Assembly: GCA_022315425.1 (NCBI GenBank)
Contig: JAIUPT010000039.1
Coordinates: 186,001 to 250,000 of the forward strand
Source of the DNA: Pseudevernia furfuracea
Lineage: Eukaryota > Ascomycota > Lecanoromycetes > Lecanorales > Parmeliaceae
Length of the DNA: 64,000 nucleotides
Direction of reading: 5' to 3'
Shown here: one piece after another, positions 12,371 through 23,469 of the stretch
How the letters are laid out: the number at the start of each line of letters is the position of its first letter
Numbering within the stretch: the first letter of the stretch is position 1
Position numbers and translations under genes: made by a program
The notes under the pieces: generated by a model
The model's input: the letters and a program-made list of their open reading frames with translations, nothing else
Database searches by the model: none
Told to the model about the DNA's origin: nothing

Positions 12371-13244
12371 TTCGAGGAATGTATACGTTCGAAGTGAGGA
12401 ATGGGAGGAAGCGCTTTCCTAGTCCGTTTGCCTCTGGCCAACTTCGACTTCGTTATCGGCGACAATTGCGACGACGACAATGAGTCAGTATAACGAGCGT
12501 CAACAATTGTAAGGGAGATAAAGGTATGCGAAAGAGGATGAGTTGCAAGGGCAGGTTTCTATCACCACCAAATTGGCCACCCAACCCCCCCTCCTCCCAG
12601 CCACCGCTTGCCGCAAACTCGACCACTCAGAACGCACCACAACGAAGTAACACGATGCCTGTCGACTGAAGAGGCTGAAATTGATGATGGTGAGTTAGTT
12701 ATTATACTCCTATCTATGCGATTGACTTCGCCGTGGTTGAGCTCTCCTTCGTTGATGGCGGAATTGCGGGGCGATGATTTTTGCTTGTTTTCCCAATTTT
12801 AGCGTTTTAGTTGGCGGGACAGCCAATGCTAAAATAAAAGTACGAGTAAAACACCTTTTGGAGTCGACAGCATTTTCTCTGCAAAACTTATGTTCAGTTC
12901 TCAATTTCTCGTAAGGATCTTGCGGAAATCAATTGTAACATCGTGGTATTGAAGGACAAATCCCTTCTCAAGTTTTATTCCTGTATCCAAGGCTTCTTAC
13001 GTTCGCAAAGTATTGGTGGCTATCTACCCAACATCAGCTTCTCTAGTCTTTACACAAAGAAGGCGAAACCCGAAAAAAGATCAAAATAATCCATAGTCAT
13101 TCATGATTGCCTGCCGTCGCCTTGCCCATGTATCCCTGCTTCCATTTGTGAAGCCTAGTCATCTGTCATCAATCTATCGCTAATTCTAGCGTATCCCATG
13201 TCATTGACATTAATAGCATAAAAACAATCGAGGGATCTTCTCTC
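12371..13244. other. Intergenic, nothing recognised
   Basis: Promoter side of the Mid2-like gene and 3' flank of the next gene. No gene, tRNA or repeat was seen. Confidence 0.5.
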
Positions 13245-14027
13245 TCAACCTATGACTTGACCTGCCAGTCCTACCGCTACTCCCATACCCACGCCATAAA
13301 ACGCCGCCGCACATCTTGTTGGCGCAGCATTGGCACTTCCCTCAACAAACGTCCCAGCCGCCGCTGTCTTAGCAGCACCGCCAAGTGTCGAACATTGCGT
13401 AAGTACTAGTCCATGGCATGCCTCGGCGCTCAGACTAGAACAGATCGACTCGGCTGACATTGGTGCAATGGCCCCCTGTTGCGTGATACCTCCACCAGGG
13501 CCAGAGACTGTCACGCCCATCCCACCTCCTTCCAAGACCCCTGTGCACTTTGCGGACTCTAATTGACAGCTCGAATAAGAGGTTGTGCACTCAGCAGCGT
13601 TCGCATATGTTGTCGGAAGAAATGGAAAGGGGTAATAGCTGTTCGCAACCATGCTGCTCCCAGTGATTGCATGTGTGATGGCTGCTGCGCTTGCCGTTGT
13701 TGAAGTACCCGTGGCTGGTAATGCCGTGGAAGGCGCTGCCGCTGGGCCTACCGTTCCTGTGCAAGCCGCATGATCAGGACAGCATGCTATGTTTCCGGCT
13801 TCGTCGAGGGCGCAGTTGGTGTTTTTAGGGCAGCAGGCTTTGCTGTTGCCGACCGAGGAGCAGGCAATGGGACATTTGGAATCTCGGCGAAAGAGTTGCA
13901 AATTTATGAGACCTTCGAGCCTTGAAGATTGGTCCGTGCTAGAGGCGAAGAAGGGTGAGTATTGGGCTGCAAGTGCAGTGGGTAGAGTAAGGCAGGCGGT
14001 GAGGGCATAGACGATGAGGGCGCGCAT
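13245..14027 (-). CDS. GPI-anchored Cys-rich surface protein (260 aa)
   Basis: Unspliced 260-residue frame. The signal peptide (RALIVYALTACLTLPTALA) is followed by a short spacer and a Cys module C-x3-C-x8-CC-x5-C-x9-CC (about residues 52-84), an Ala/Thr-rich linker, a central Cys-containing region (AECTTSYSSCQLESAKC) with a Gly-rich GGGMGVTVSGPGGG stretch, and a hydrophobic C-terminus (GVGMGVAVGLAGQVIG) preceded by small residues, as expected for GPI attachment. It lies in tandem with the Mid2-like gene, whose first Cys module has the same spacing class, so the two may be paralogous in part. A cell-wall or plasma-membrane location is likely; function unknown. Confidence 0.8.
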   Translation of the reverse strand: MRALIVYALTACLTLPTALAAQYSPFFASSTDQSSRLEGLINLQLFRRDSKCPIACSSVGNSKACCPKNTNCALDEAGNIACCPDHAACTGTVGPAAAPSTALPATGTSTTASAAAITHAITGSSMVANSYYPFPFLPTTYANAAECTTSYSSCQLESAKCTGVLEGGGMGVTVSGPGGGITQQGAIAPMSAESICSSLSAEACHGLVLTQCSTLGGAAKTAAAGTFVEGSANAAPTRCAAAFYGVGMGVAVGLAGQVIG

Positions 14028-14588
14028 GCTTGCTGATGTGACAGAAATGGTTGCTTGAACTATAACTATATCCGAGAAATGTGCCCGGCAATTTTACTTG
14101 GCAGTATTTTCAATTGTCCGGAGCCTGAGGAAACAGTACCTATTTGAAAGGTTGGCTCCTCAGCCTCACCAGGCTTTTTCCGTAATCGAAGCTCGTATCT
14201 TGTCAATGGTGTGCAGATCAAAGAAATTATAGATAGTCAAAAGCGGACGTCGATCTTGTGGTCTTAATTGTGTTGCAAGTGGAAGAGTCTATTGACACTA
14301 TTTACACTTCAGATTCCCATGACAACTGCCGCGCGGGTATCATCGCGGTTGATCAAGATCCTTGGCAAGTTCATTCCTGAGTCTATAATTTGCGACTATA
14401 TGCAATCAGTTCAACTAGGAACGCAAAGTATGTAAACCGAGGTCAGGTTTACTCTAGTATATTTCGCATGCAAGCTTGCCTTGAATGAAGTCGTTCCTTC
14501 GAGCAGAGAAAGTCTTGCGCTCTCATCATTTGCCCAGATTCTATATATTATCACGTTGCTCTCGCCTTGTGACTGATTTGGGACTGCG
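14028..14588. promoter_or_regulatory. Divergent intergenic (shared promoter) region
   Basis: About 560 bp between the GPI-protein gene (-) and the mitochondrial ProRS gene (+), so both promoters must lie here. No specific element was recognised. Confidence 0.4.
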
Positions 14589-16818
14589 ATGCTATCATGT
14601 CAGCAAGTCTCTGTTAGAGTTCTTGGAGATTGGCTAAAGTTCTTTAGGACGATGGCAGAAAGCGACTATCTGCATTCTGGGTGCCGACAGGCGGGATTGC
14701 CCCCACAGAGCATGCGGAAGGTATCAAAAACAAGACCTTTAGTAGCCCAAATCACTGACAACGCGGTTGAAAGATTCTCATTCGCTGTTGATAAGATCCG
14801 GCTTCGTCCGTCAGGTATGTAGTGATCGTCTTCGAAATAGTCGTATGTACTGAAATTGCTCTACAGTCGCATTCTGGACTTTTTCAGTTTCTGCCTCTAG
14901 GCTTGCGCGTGCAGGAGAAAATAGAAAAATTACTTGATAAGCACATGCTCAAGCTTGGTTCGTCTGATTGTCACAGCGGCCGAAATAACCGAGTAACCAA
15001 CGTATCTTTTAGGTGCATCAAAGCTTTCATTGTCAACATTCTCGTCTGAAGACTTATGGAAGAAGACGGGAAGGCTAGATAGCAGCAGCTCCGAGGCAAG
15101 TCCGAGCCCAAATCACATACGCTGCTCTGTGGCTTAGTCTTGAACACCTTTAACACGCATATCACAGCTTTTCAAACTGCAAGATCGTAAAGGTGGCAAA
15201 TACTTGTTGTCACCTACACATGAAGAAGAAATTACCTCTCTGGTTGGCAGCATTATCAAATCTTATAAAGAGTTGCCACTTAGACTGTACCAAATATGTT
15301 CGTTGTGTTGCCTACGCTTCGATGCTTTCAAAAGCTAATTTTGCAGCACGTAAATACCGGGATGAGCCACGTCCGCGCCAAGGCCTTCTCCGAACTAAGG
15401 AATTTCTAATGAAAGATCTTTACACATTTGATGCTACCACTGAACAGGCGCTTCAGACATACCAGACTGTGAGGCAGGCCTATGATGCTTTCTTTAGCGA
15501 GTTTAAAATACCTCACTTGACCGCCGAAGCATCTTCTGGTGAGATTGGTGGCAACATCAGCCATGAGTACCACTTCCTGTCGAAGAAGGGAGAGGACAAT
15601 CTCGTCTCTTGCAGCTCTTGCGACCACGTCGTCAATGAAGAACTTGCGGAGAGCAGGATTGCTCAAGCTCATAGGCATCCCAAAAGCGCGGACGAGGACA
15701 TAGTCACCTCCCAAGAAATTGATAGCTCTAGCTGGAAGCAGTGGAACTCCGAACCCAGGCCGTTGGGACCAGGGGAAAATTTTGGTGCAAAATTCGAATC
15801 TCAGGCAAGTGATGATCAGAATCAATGGTATGGTATCAGCCAGGATCGCAATACCTTGATCCACGCGTTCCTACCACGCGAGGTTGAAACCCGGGCAGGA
15901 GCTGGAAAAAGGTACCGGAAGACTGAGATCAATCCTTATGCAATCAAAAGAATATTCCCGGAGCTCGATCTAGGCGTCGAAGATCCGTTGGGAAGTTTCA
16001 AGCCTGAAAAAATTCTTGGTACCGCTGAAGAGAACACCCGAAGAGAAGCTCGCATCTTACGAGTGGTTGACATGCGATATATTTTGCAGCAACCTGCCCT
16101 GATTTTCCCCAATCCATCTTTCATCCCCATTGAAGGCGTGGAGGTTCCTATGCAGGACAGGTTTGCTGAAGCAGACAAGATGATCGATCTCGTCAGAATT
16201 GACACTGGTGACCCTTGCCCAAACTGTGACGAAGGCACTTTAAAGGTTGAAAGTGCCGTAGAGCTTGGCCATACGTTTCACCTTGGTACCCGATACAGCA
16301 CGCCCTTGGAAGCGACGATCGATGCAGATCCTTCACAGAAAGACTCACAACGGGAAGTCTCCAGTATTCCCAGTCAATCTGTCACCCTGTCCGATCGGAT
16401 CCCAGTACAGATGGGGTGCCATGGGATTGGTGTGTCCCGCTTAATCGCAGCAGTAGCCGACTCCCTTGCAGATTCCAAAGGCCTCAATTGGCCACGAGTC
16501 ATGGCACCTTTCGAAGCGATTATCATCCCAACCAAAGGCTCCGAGGGCGAAGCCGTCGATGTCTATGATTTGCTTACCACTAGCAATGGGTATCATTCCC
16601 AGGGACCAATCGATGCTATCATGGATGATCGGAAGAGAGATTTTGGCTGGAAGATCAAGGATGCGGATCTGATCGGCTATCCTATAATAGTCATTCTAGG
16701 CAGGGGCTGGAAGAGAGAAAGGAAATGTGAGGTACAGTGCCGAAGATTGAGTATCAAGGAGTCGGTCTCTGCCGACGATCTAAAGGCTTTTGTTGAGAGG
16801 CTATTACAGCAGCTCTGA
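14589..16818 (+). CDS. AIM10: Mitochondrial prolyl-tRNA synthetase (Aim10 type)
   Basis: Charges mitochondrial tRNA-Pro with proline. Class II synthetase signatures are in order: N-terminal WVPTGGIAPTEHAE, then DSHSLLIRSGFVRQ, SHSGLFQFLPLGLRVQEK (motif 1 region), YLLSPTHEEEITSLV, motif 2 KYRDEPRPRQGLLRTKEF, motif 3 (MGCHGIGVSRLIAA) and a C-terminal anticodon-binding domain. The long segment between motifs 2 and 3 matches the bacterial-type insertion. At least five introns are needed in the first 760 bp: after ..EHAE (53 nt), after ..FVRQ, after ..KLG, a GC-AG intron at 15096-15167, and one splitting YQI/SRKYRDE. The rest (about 15350-16818) is one exon ending KAFVERLLQQL. The extreme N-terminus is uncertain: I infer an ATG at 14589 and a 35-nt first intron ending at a TTTAG. 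No clear mitochondrial presequence can be read. Confidence 0.88.
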
Positions 16819-17206
16819 CAGCCGTTGGCTCCAGTCTCTGTGTCTATGGGTTTCGTAGGTGGCGATTTTGCACAAAAACGTCCAATTACTGGCCAACAAG
16901 AACAGCCTGACGCTCTTTACAAGCGGACGCTGGCCTTGGATTTGTCCTTTCCCCAACTCATTAGCGCGGTCTAATGTCCCTCTGTCAAGCAGGAACACCT
17001 TGACTCTCTTCGATAACGTCAAGTCTACTGTTTCTCATGAAGATGAAATGCGGACAGCATCATACTCTGGGTACTTCTTACGCAATTTTACAACGCTGGC
17101 TGCCATTGCGATATCAGGAAGCCACCAAACTCAGACTGTCTGTCCTAGTACCGAAGACTTGCAGCGTTGGAACATTTTATTATCTAGCAAGACTCTATCG
17201 GCTGTC
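16819..17206. other. Intergenic between convergent genes
   Basis: Shared 3' flank of ProRS (+) and the alpha-glucosidase (-). An open frame running through it on the plus strand is not supported by any domain. Confidence 0.5.
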
Positions 17207-19836
17207 CTAATTTACGCATTTTCCCAAGATTCCCTCCCACGGTCTCAGACTAACGGAACCCTCCAATTTTTTGTCAGGCTTACCCTTTAGGTAATTCCCA
17301 GCCATCCATCCTTCAACCCTAAGCTCGTTGGGGATATCCCACTCGACCTCCTTGCGCGAGAAGTTCAGAACCACCAGCCATTTGCCGCTCTTCTTGCCTA
17401 ACCGCACGTACGCAAACACTTCATCACTCTCCGGTCCAACGGCATGGAAATCACCGTATACAAAGCAATCTGAATGTGCCTTCCGATTCGCCAGCCCGCG
17501 CTGCCAGAACTGCCATGTACTCAGCTCTTCTTCGTTGTCGGCAGCCTGCTGTTTCTCTGCATTGACGTCTTTGTAGTCATCGTTCACCCGCATCCAGGGC
17601 TTTACGCTGGATTCGCAGAAGCCTCCATTTTTTCTTTCAGAAGATGGGAAGGGACTTCGAGCATGATCTCTTGCCTTTTTTTCCAGAACTTTGCGTTCTT
17701 CCGCTAATCGTCTGGGATCGTTCCCATAAAGTTCCCTGCTTTTCTTCCAAAAGTTGATGGATTCAATGTCCTTGTATTCCGTCATAATGTCCCAGGATTT
17801 CGGCAACTATCGTAAGTTTTGAAGTCAGCATTTCTCCATCAAAAAGTGTATCGAGTTACGAAACAAGTGTGGGGGGCAGCATCGAAGACGAGAACAAATC
17901 CTATCCTTGATACACGTCTTTTGACTCAAGAAGGGATATATGTGAGGATAATCAACACCGGAATAAGCCATACGTTTCTCATGCCCAGCTCTTCGCCTTG
18001 ATACACAAAGAGTGTGCCGCTCAAGGTAGTTTGCATGAGCGCGAGCAGTTTTGCACCGTACTCGCGGTAGGCATCACTGTCATCGCAATATCGAGACACT
18101 GATCGTGGATTATCGTGATTCTCAACGAAGACACTGTTCCAGCCATCATGCTCCAACATGGCTCGTTGCCACTTGGAGACTATTTTGGCGAGATCTTTGA
18201 CGCTCCATTCATGAAGAGTCATCCTGACATTCCCTGGTTGAGTGTCTATTTCTACGATATCGAAGATAAAGATCATGTTAAGCTCGCCGCTTTTGCTTCC
18301 CACGGTGTGGATGATTTCATCGATGTCACTGACGCCAGGCATTTCGCCAACGGTGATGGCGCCAAATTTTTGCAGAACCTTGTGTTTGATCTCTTGTAAG
18401 TACTCATGCATCCGCGGACCATTGACATAGTATTTGCCTCCAGGATGGTACTTGCGGTCTGGACCCATGGCAGGCTCTGCATCAGGAAAGCGCTGGTCTT
18501 TGCTGATCAGATTGATCACGTCCATTCTGTACCCACAAGCGCCACGCTCAAGCCAGAAGTTCATCAGGTCGTGAACCGCTGCCCGAACTTCAGGGTTTTC
18601 CCAATTGAGATCGGGCTGTTCGGGCGTGAAAAGAGAGAGGTAGTACTCGTCTGTCTTGGCGTCGTAGGTCCACTTCAAGACTTCGGCGTCAGCATTGGGT
18701 CTTGGGTCCACTATTCGATCGAACAAACAGGGTGGAGAACGAAGTCTCGCTACATGTGTCTTACGGCTCGAAGTGCGGTACGCATGGAGGAGAGAACACT
18801 CGGACAAGCAGACTTACGGCGCTGTTCGCTTCACCGAGGATCTGCGACCAATTATTTGGTGGCAAAGGATTTCCTGCGGTGTCTCGTTTTGGCTTTTTCC
18901 AGATGTACCAGGAGCGTTTGGAATTGGTCAGGGAGGAACAAGACTGTTGGAACCACTCATGCTATTTCGATCAGCGAGGCGGCAGGTGACATTGAAGGTG
19001 GATGAGGGCAGTACCTCATCCGACGTACTAGAAGAAGGTTTCAGAGTTAGCATTGCTAGTCCACAAGGGGATCTTGATCCTCAACACCCACCACTCCCAA
19101 GACATGTCTCAAGACATTCAAAGTTGGGCCAGGAACAGAAGGTGAAAACACTTACTGATTGACAACCAAGTCCATCATCAACTTCATCCCTCGTTTTTTC
19201 AATTCAGACACTAGGTCATCAACATCCTCGATGGTTCCATATATAGGGTCAATAGTCTTGTAGTCTGCTATGTCATACCCCATGTCCTACGAAAACTTGT
19301 AACTCAGCATCTCTTCTTCGGGGCTGAAAGCCAACTGTCTACCCCCCAGAATCGTGAAGCAACTAGAAGGGTGACTTTGGATAGGAGGAAGTTGCTCCTG
19401 AATATGCATACCTTTTGTGGACTTTTGTATACTACCGATATTTAAAAATGCACTCTGTGCAGAGTGATAGGAACTGACTTGGGGAGACCCATACTACATC
19501 TATACCCAGCTCTTGAAGATAATCTAATTTGGAAATGATGCCTCTGACACTGAATTACAATTTCGCAGTCAGTATTGTCTACCCAAGGGGGGATATCGAA
19601 TCCCGAAACAATGTTCTGAGAGTAAAGACTTGCAGGACTTGTCTCAAGATTCATGATGTGGAGTAAAAGATGGAAATGTGAATTCGGAGAAGACGTACTC
19701 TCCCCATCCGTCTCCATTGGTATCCAGGAAAGACGCGGGATAGACCTGCAGCAAGGATGAGAGCGAGCGGTTTTTCAATCATAATGGCTGTTTTCACCTG
19801 ATAGATAACGGCTTCTTTCCACCAAACCTCAGACAT
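17207..19836 (-). CDS. GH13 alpha-glucosidase / oligo-1,6-glucosidase (maltase)
   Basis: Hydrolyses terminal alpha-glucosidic bonds of maltose or isomaltose-type sugars. It has no signal peptide (MSEVWWKEAVIYQ), so it is probably cytosolic like fungal maltases. About eight introns split it. Joined blocks read VYPASFLDTNGDGWGD, then DVRGIISKLDYLQELGIDVV, a YKSPQKDMGYDIADYKTID block, DLVVNH, and a Trp-Thr-Tyr-Asp block. Catalytic features are visible: nucleophile Asp in YRMDVINLISK, acid/base Glu in ITVGEMPG, transition-state Asp in VENHDNPRSVSR. The C-terminal beta domain ends LRPWEGILGKCVN. Length (about 590 aa) fits the family. No MAL-type activator or sugar transporter is adjacent. A pogo-type transposon begins about 145 bp upstream of the ATG and may affect its promoter. 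Confidence 0.9.
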
Positions 19837-19981
19837 AATTGGGAGTCAGTAGCTTAGGAACCGAGGAGATATAGAGTAGGGATGCAAGGTAAACGGTTGC
19901 AAAGAAATGATATCTGCGTTTTTACTCTATAGCAGGGGGCTTCATGGGGCCGCAATATTTGGGACGCACGGTTACTCGGTT

Positions 19982-20019
19982 TCACCAGGAAGTGCACCAT
20001 TCCGGGAAGTGCACCACTT
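19982..20019 (+). repeat. Left terminal inverted repeat of the pogo-type element
   Basis: Begins TCACCAGGAAGTGCACC and contains GGAAGTGCACCA plus GGGAAGTGCACCA in tandem. The reverse complement is found at 22354-22391. Confidence 0.9.
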
Positions 20020-20149
20020 TAAAATCCGATAAATCCGAGGAACATCAAAATACCAACATTCTACCAAAATTGTATGGCAACTCAGCACAGTCATGTTGAA
20101 AGAGACTAGATTTTACGAATAGATTAAATAAATATCTCCAACAGCTACT

Positions 20150-22291
20150 TCATCGTTTTTTGGCTATTATGAGTCTTCCACGAGTTGATACCCGAGTCTC
20201 TTCTTCTACTTCTTCTACCACTGTAACAACTCTACCACCCCTTCTACCACCCCTCCCAGCCCTTCCAGCCCTTCCAGCCCTTCCAGCCCTTCCAGCCCTT
20301 CCACCCCTCCCCCCTCGCTGTGATTGTTGCTGTCTTGAGGGCGTCGAGGGTCCCGGGGGATCAAGCACCAGAGATGTTAATGGGCCCGAGACAGAGCGTG
20401 GTGCAGTGGCCTTCTTTTTGACTGGACTTCTAACTCTTCTTTCCTCAAAAATCTCAGGCCCTAGACGACACATAATTCTGAATTGCTGCTCGAATTGCTT
20501 ATCTTCTTTCACCTGTTGCTTTACAGTCAGATTATCCTTTCGTTGCTGTATAACGTCGAGATTCATGATCATTGCTTTCTTATAATGTTGTTATTCACGC
20601 TTGACCTTGTCTTCTTTTCTTTGCTCCGCCTTAAGAAGCTGATCATTCGTTTTCTGAAGTAAGATGCTGGAGGCCAGAGCAGAGCTGCATGCCTTACCAA
20701 GTTTTTCTGGGAGTTCGGGATCCTGGTCTTTAGCCTTGATTCGTTGAACTAGCTGATTCACTTGCTTCACATTTCTTGGTGTAAAGGTCACAGAAATCGA
20801 ATCGCCATTGGAAGCTGTGACTGTCATATCTGGGGGTGACGATTTCGGAGGTTCTGGTATCTTCAGTCCCACTCTGTCAAGCACAATTTGTGGCTTAATT
20901 GGGAATAAGCCACTCTTTTCCCAAGAATGCTTGATGTTCTTTTCCTTTGCAGCATTCTTTCTCGTCATTTGAATCAAGACAATAAAGTCTGATTTGTTCA
21001 TTGAGTAACCCTTTTCGCTGACAAGATTGATGTGCTCCTCTAAATGCTTGCGATACGCTGTTGCTAAGGGCTAAAAAAAGCCAACATCTAATGGCTGAAG
21101 AATATGAGTGGAATGGGAAGGGAGACACAGAAGAATGATGTCATTGTCGATACAGAAGGTGATGACTTTGTTACTGATATGGGATGCATGCCCATCAAAT
21201 ATCAGAAGTCGATATTTGCCCTTGAGAGTCCTTCGAGTTTGTGACTTAAAGCACCTGGAGAAATCAGTCAAAATCAGTCAAAATCATATACAAAAGGACA
21301 GTACCTGGGCATACTTCTCGAACCACTCCAAGCCTAAAACATTGTTTGTTCAGCCATTCTCGCTCAAAGCAATATAAGAATCCTCGTCCTTCAAGACATC
21401 ATACCACGCCTTTATTTGACGCTTTCCTTTGAAGATAATGAACAGTCTCAAAAGTCTTCCATCCGCTGAGATACACTCAATCAAGAACACCCACTCTCGA
21501 TTTCCATCCTGGGTTTTGTATATCTGCAAGTTAGATTTGTGACAAACAACCCTGAACCTTCCAGCAGCCCCAATTGCGAATTCTTTCTCGTCCATATGAT
21601 ACACATCTTTCTGCTGAATACTGTACTTCTAAATAGTCGATTCCACAAGCTGAAATCACCGCATCAGCTTTTCTGAATCATGAGTCTCAGCACGATCTCT
21701 ATCTAATGACTGAGAAAAGCGACTTCGCAGCTCCGAATAACGACTCAAAAAGCGTGAAACCCAGTTAGGACCTAGCTCACGATAGTCCCCCTTGTTCATA
21801 AGAAGCTCAGAAGCCATAAACTTGACCTGAGAGATTCTTGATGACCAGCCCCACTCCGCTACCTGTAAGATCCATGCTTTCAGAGCATTCTCCTCCAAGT
21901 CACTCAGTCGTTGCTCGCTTTCATGGGCCTCTTGACGAGACTGAGTCTTACCAATGATACGTCGTTTGAGAGTAGTATGAATGAGATCATACTGTTTTGC
22001 AATTGATCTAGCAGAAGGCTTGCGCTTTTTCTCCATGGACTCGAAGCTCATATGATAGACTAAGAAGGCTTGTTTATACTCGTCAATTGCGAGATCTAGG
22101 CGCACCTCTTTAGGTAGTTCTTCTGGATTCTTTGGTTTTGCTGAAGGCATGCTTGGAGAAGGATTCTGACTACATGGAATCCCCGTTTTTAATTCCATTC
22201 TCTTCGGGCCCTCGGTCACCAAATAGTGACCGAATAGCCCCATCAAGTAGTCATCGAATAGCCTCATCAAGTAGTCACCGAATAGCCGCAA
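20150..22291 (-). pseudogene. Fot/pogo-type transposase, broken
   Basis: Read on the minus strand it shows an N-terminal helix-turn-helix (ARSIAKQYDLIHTTLKRRI), a CENP-B-type HTH (GPNWVSRFLSRYSELRSRF) and a DDE core: Asp in YHMDEKEFAIG, Asp in LLIFDGHASH, Asp in HILQPLDVGFF. A C-terminal region ends in Gly-Arg-Ala repeats. The frame is interrupted by TGA at 21656 and 21350 (both where relatives have Trp), TAG within the STI.KYSIQ segment and after GFF, TAA before QHYKKAM, and a small tandem duplication near 21265-21290 that breaks the frame between the first and second catalytic Asp. Cut-and-paste transposition would have been its role; this copy cannot encode an intact enzyme under the standard code. 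Confidence 0.85.
20250..20305 (+). repeat. 9-bp minisatellite inside the transposase
   Basis: About six copies of CCCTTCCAG. On the minus strand this encodes a Gly-Arg-Ala repeat near the transposase C-terminus. Confidence 0.85.
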
Positions 22292-22353
22292 AAGAGTGAC
22301 CGAATGGTATATATGAAGTTGTGGGGTGGTTTGTGGGGTAGAGCCCTAACCCT

Positions 22354-22391
22354 AAGTGGTGCACTTCCCGGAATGGTGCACTTCCTGGTGA
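22354..22391 (-). repeat. Right terminal inverted repeat of the pogo-type element
   Basis: Reverse complement of 19982-20019. A telomere-like (CCCTAA)2 lies directly inside it at 22344-22355. Confidence 0.9.
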
Positions 22392-23469
22392 CACGCACGG
22401 TTACTACTTATCTAGAGGACTTTTAGGTGGTGGTGAAGTACCTTGCCTTATCGAGAGGACGGTAAACTGCCTTCCTTACAGGGAGAGGGTCTAGCTCACC
22501 TTCCCCCCTCAGTCCTCTATGCGAGTGTTTTTGGCGTAATGAACGGACAGAAGTACAGCAAACAAATGGTACGGAAAACGGAGATTAATGTACCCCTTCA
22601 CGCTTGGCCAAGCTCCTTCTTCTTCCTCTGACTGAACCTCCTCGGCCATGCTCGGTGCGACACAAACTTTTCAGAATGTAAGCCGCATACGAGATCATCT
22701 CTACCGAAGATGATCTGATGCGGGGAACCGATAGGCCTCATTACGCGCTGTTGGCTCTACGAGAGTCATTGCGGGGCTCGGAGCTGGCGAAGATAACCCT
22801 CGTTGCTCGGGTGCAGAGGGTTTGGGACAGAATTTGCTGTGCTTTGGGAGGGTTTAGGAACCGAGAGAACTGGTGTCTCAAACCCAGAGGCAAAGAGGGG
22901 CCAACGTTAATATGGAGAATGAAATATTTACTTCTCCGGAATTACCAATGATACTCTTCTGCGACCACGCGGCAACTCTCCCAAGCAAGGACAACCGGGG
23001 CATCCAACCTCAGCCGTTATTGATGCAGCTACTCTACAAGATTCCGCCTATCAGATGCTGAGCCTTTCAAATGCTGAGGTGCTTTGGTCGCGTAATTTTA
23101 TCCTTGGCATCTCTGAGACTACAATCTTGGCGGAGACCAGCTTTAGCTTCCTATCTTGGTCACATTCGCTGATGGTGTAATTTATTTCTCATCATGAGTG
23201 AAGGTGGGCCTCTCTGCAAGACGGAAGGTGCGTTCTGGAATGCTATCATCCCTTGGCCATTGGGCCAGTAGGGACGTGTCTCCTTACTGTCCCCTTTGAT
23301 CACTCTTTTGTTGAATTACTTTAAACAAATTGATACGCTCAAACCGTGCGGCAGCCCGCCTCACTCCATAGAGCTAGAAGCTAGCTATTACACCTTCTCT
23401 TCGACGGAGGCCCATTCGCGCTTTCTCTTTTCCAAAACATTCTCCTAAATTCATCGCGACTACTTAGCC
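22392..23469. other. Intergenic, promoter side of the MFS gene
   Basis: No supported gene. The last 100 bp are pyrimidine-rich, as is usual upstream of fungal start codons. Confidence 0.5.

Larger units (their letters stand above)
19982..22391 (-). mobile_element. Decayed Fot/pogo-type (Tc1/mariner superfamily) DNA transposon
   Basis: Bounded by 38-bp terminal inverted repeats (19982-20019 and 22354-22391, identical as read). Each contains GGAAGTGCACCA and its close repeat in tandem, as expected for two transposase-binding sites. Inside is a minus-strand transposase remnant. The element is about 2.4 kb. It is not flanked by a TA duplication; instead a 13-bp direct repeat (ACGCACGGTTACT) lies 5-6 bp outside the left end and 1 bp outside the right end. 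Confidence 0.85.

Noticed and set aside
16859..17290. 143-codon plus-strand frame between ProRS and the glucosidase
   Set aside because: Overlaps the 3' coding end of the glucosidase and has no recognisable domain; antisense by-product.
18406..19162. Several 90-200-codon plus-strand frames across the glucosidase
   Set aside because: Antisense to well-supported GH13 exons; no independent evidence.
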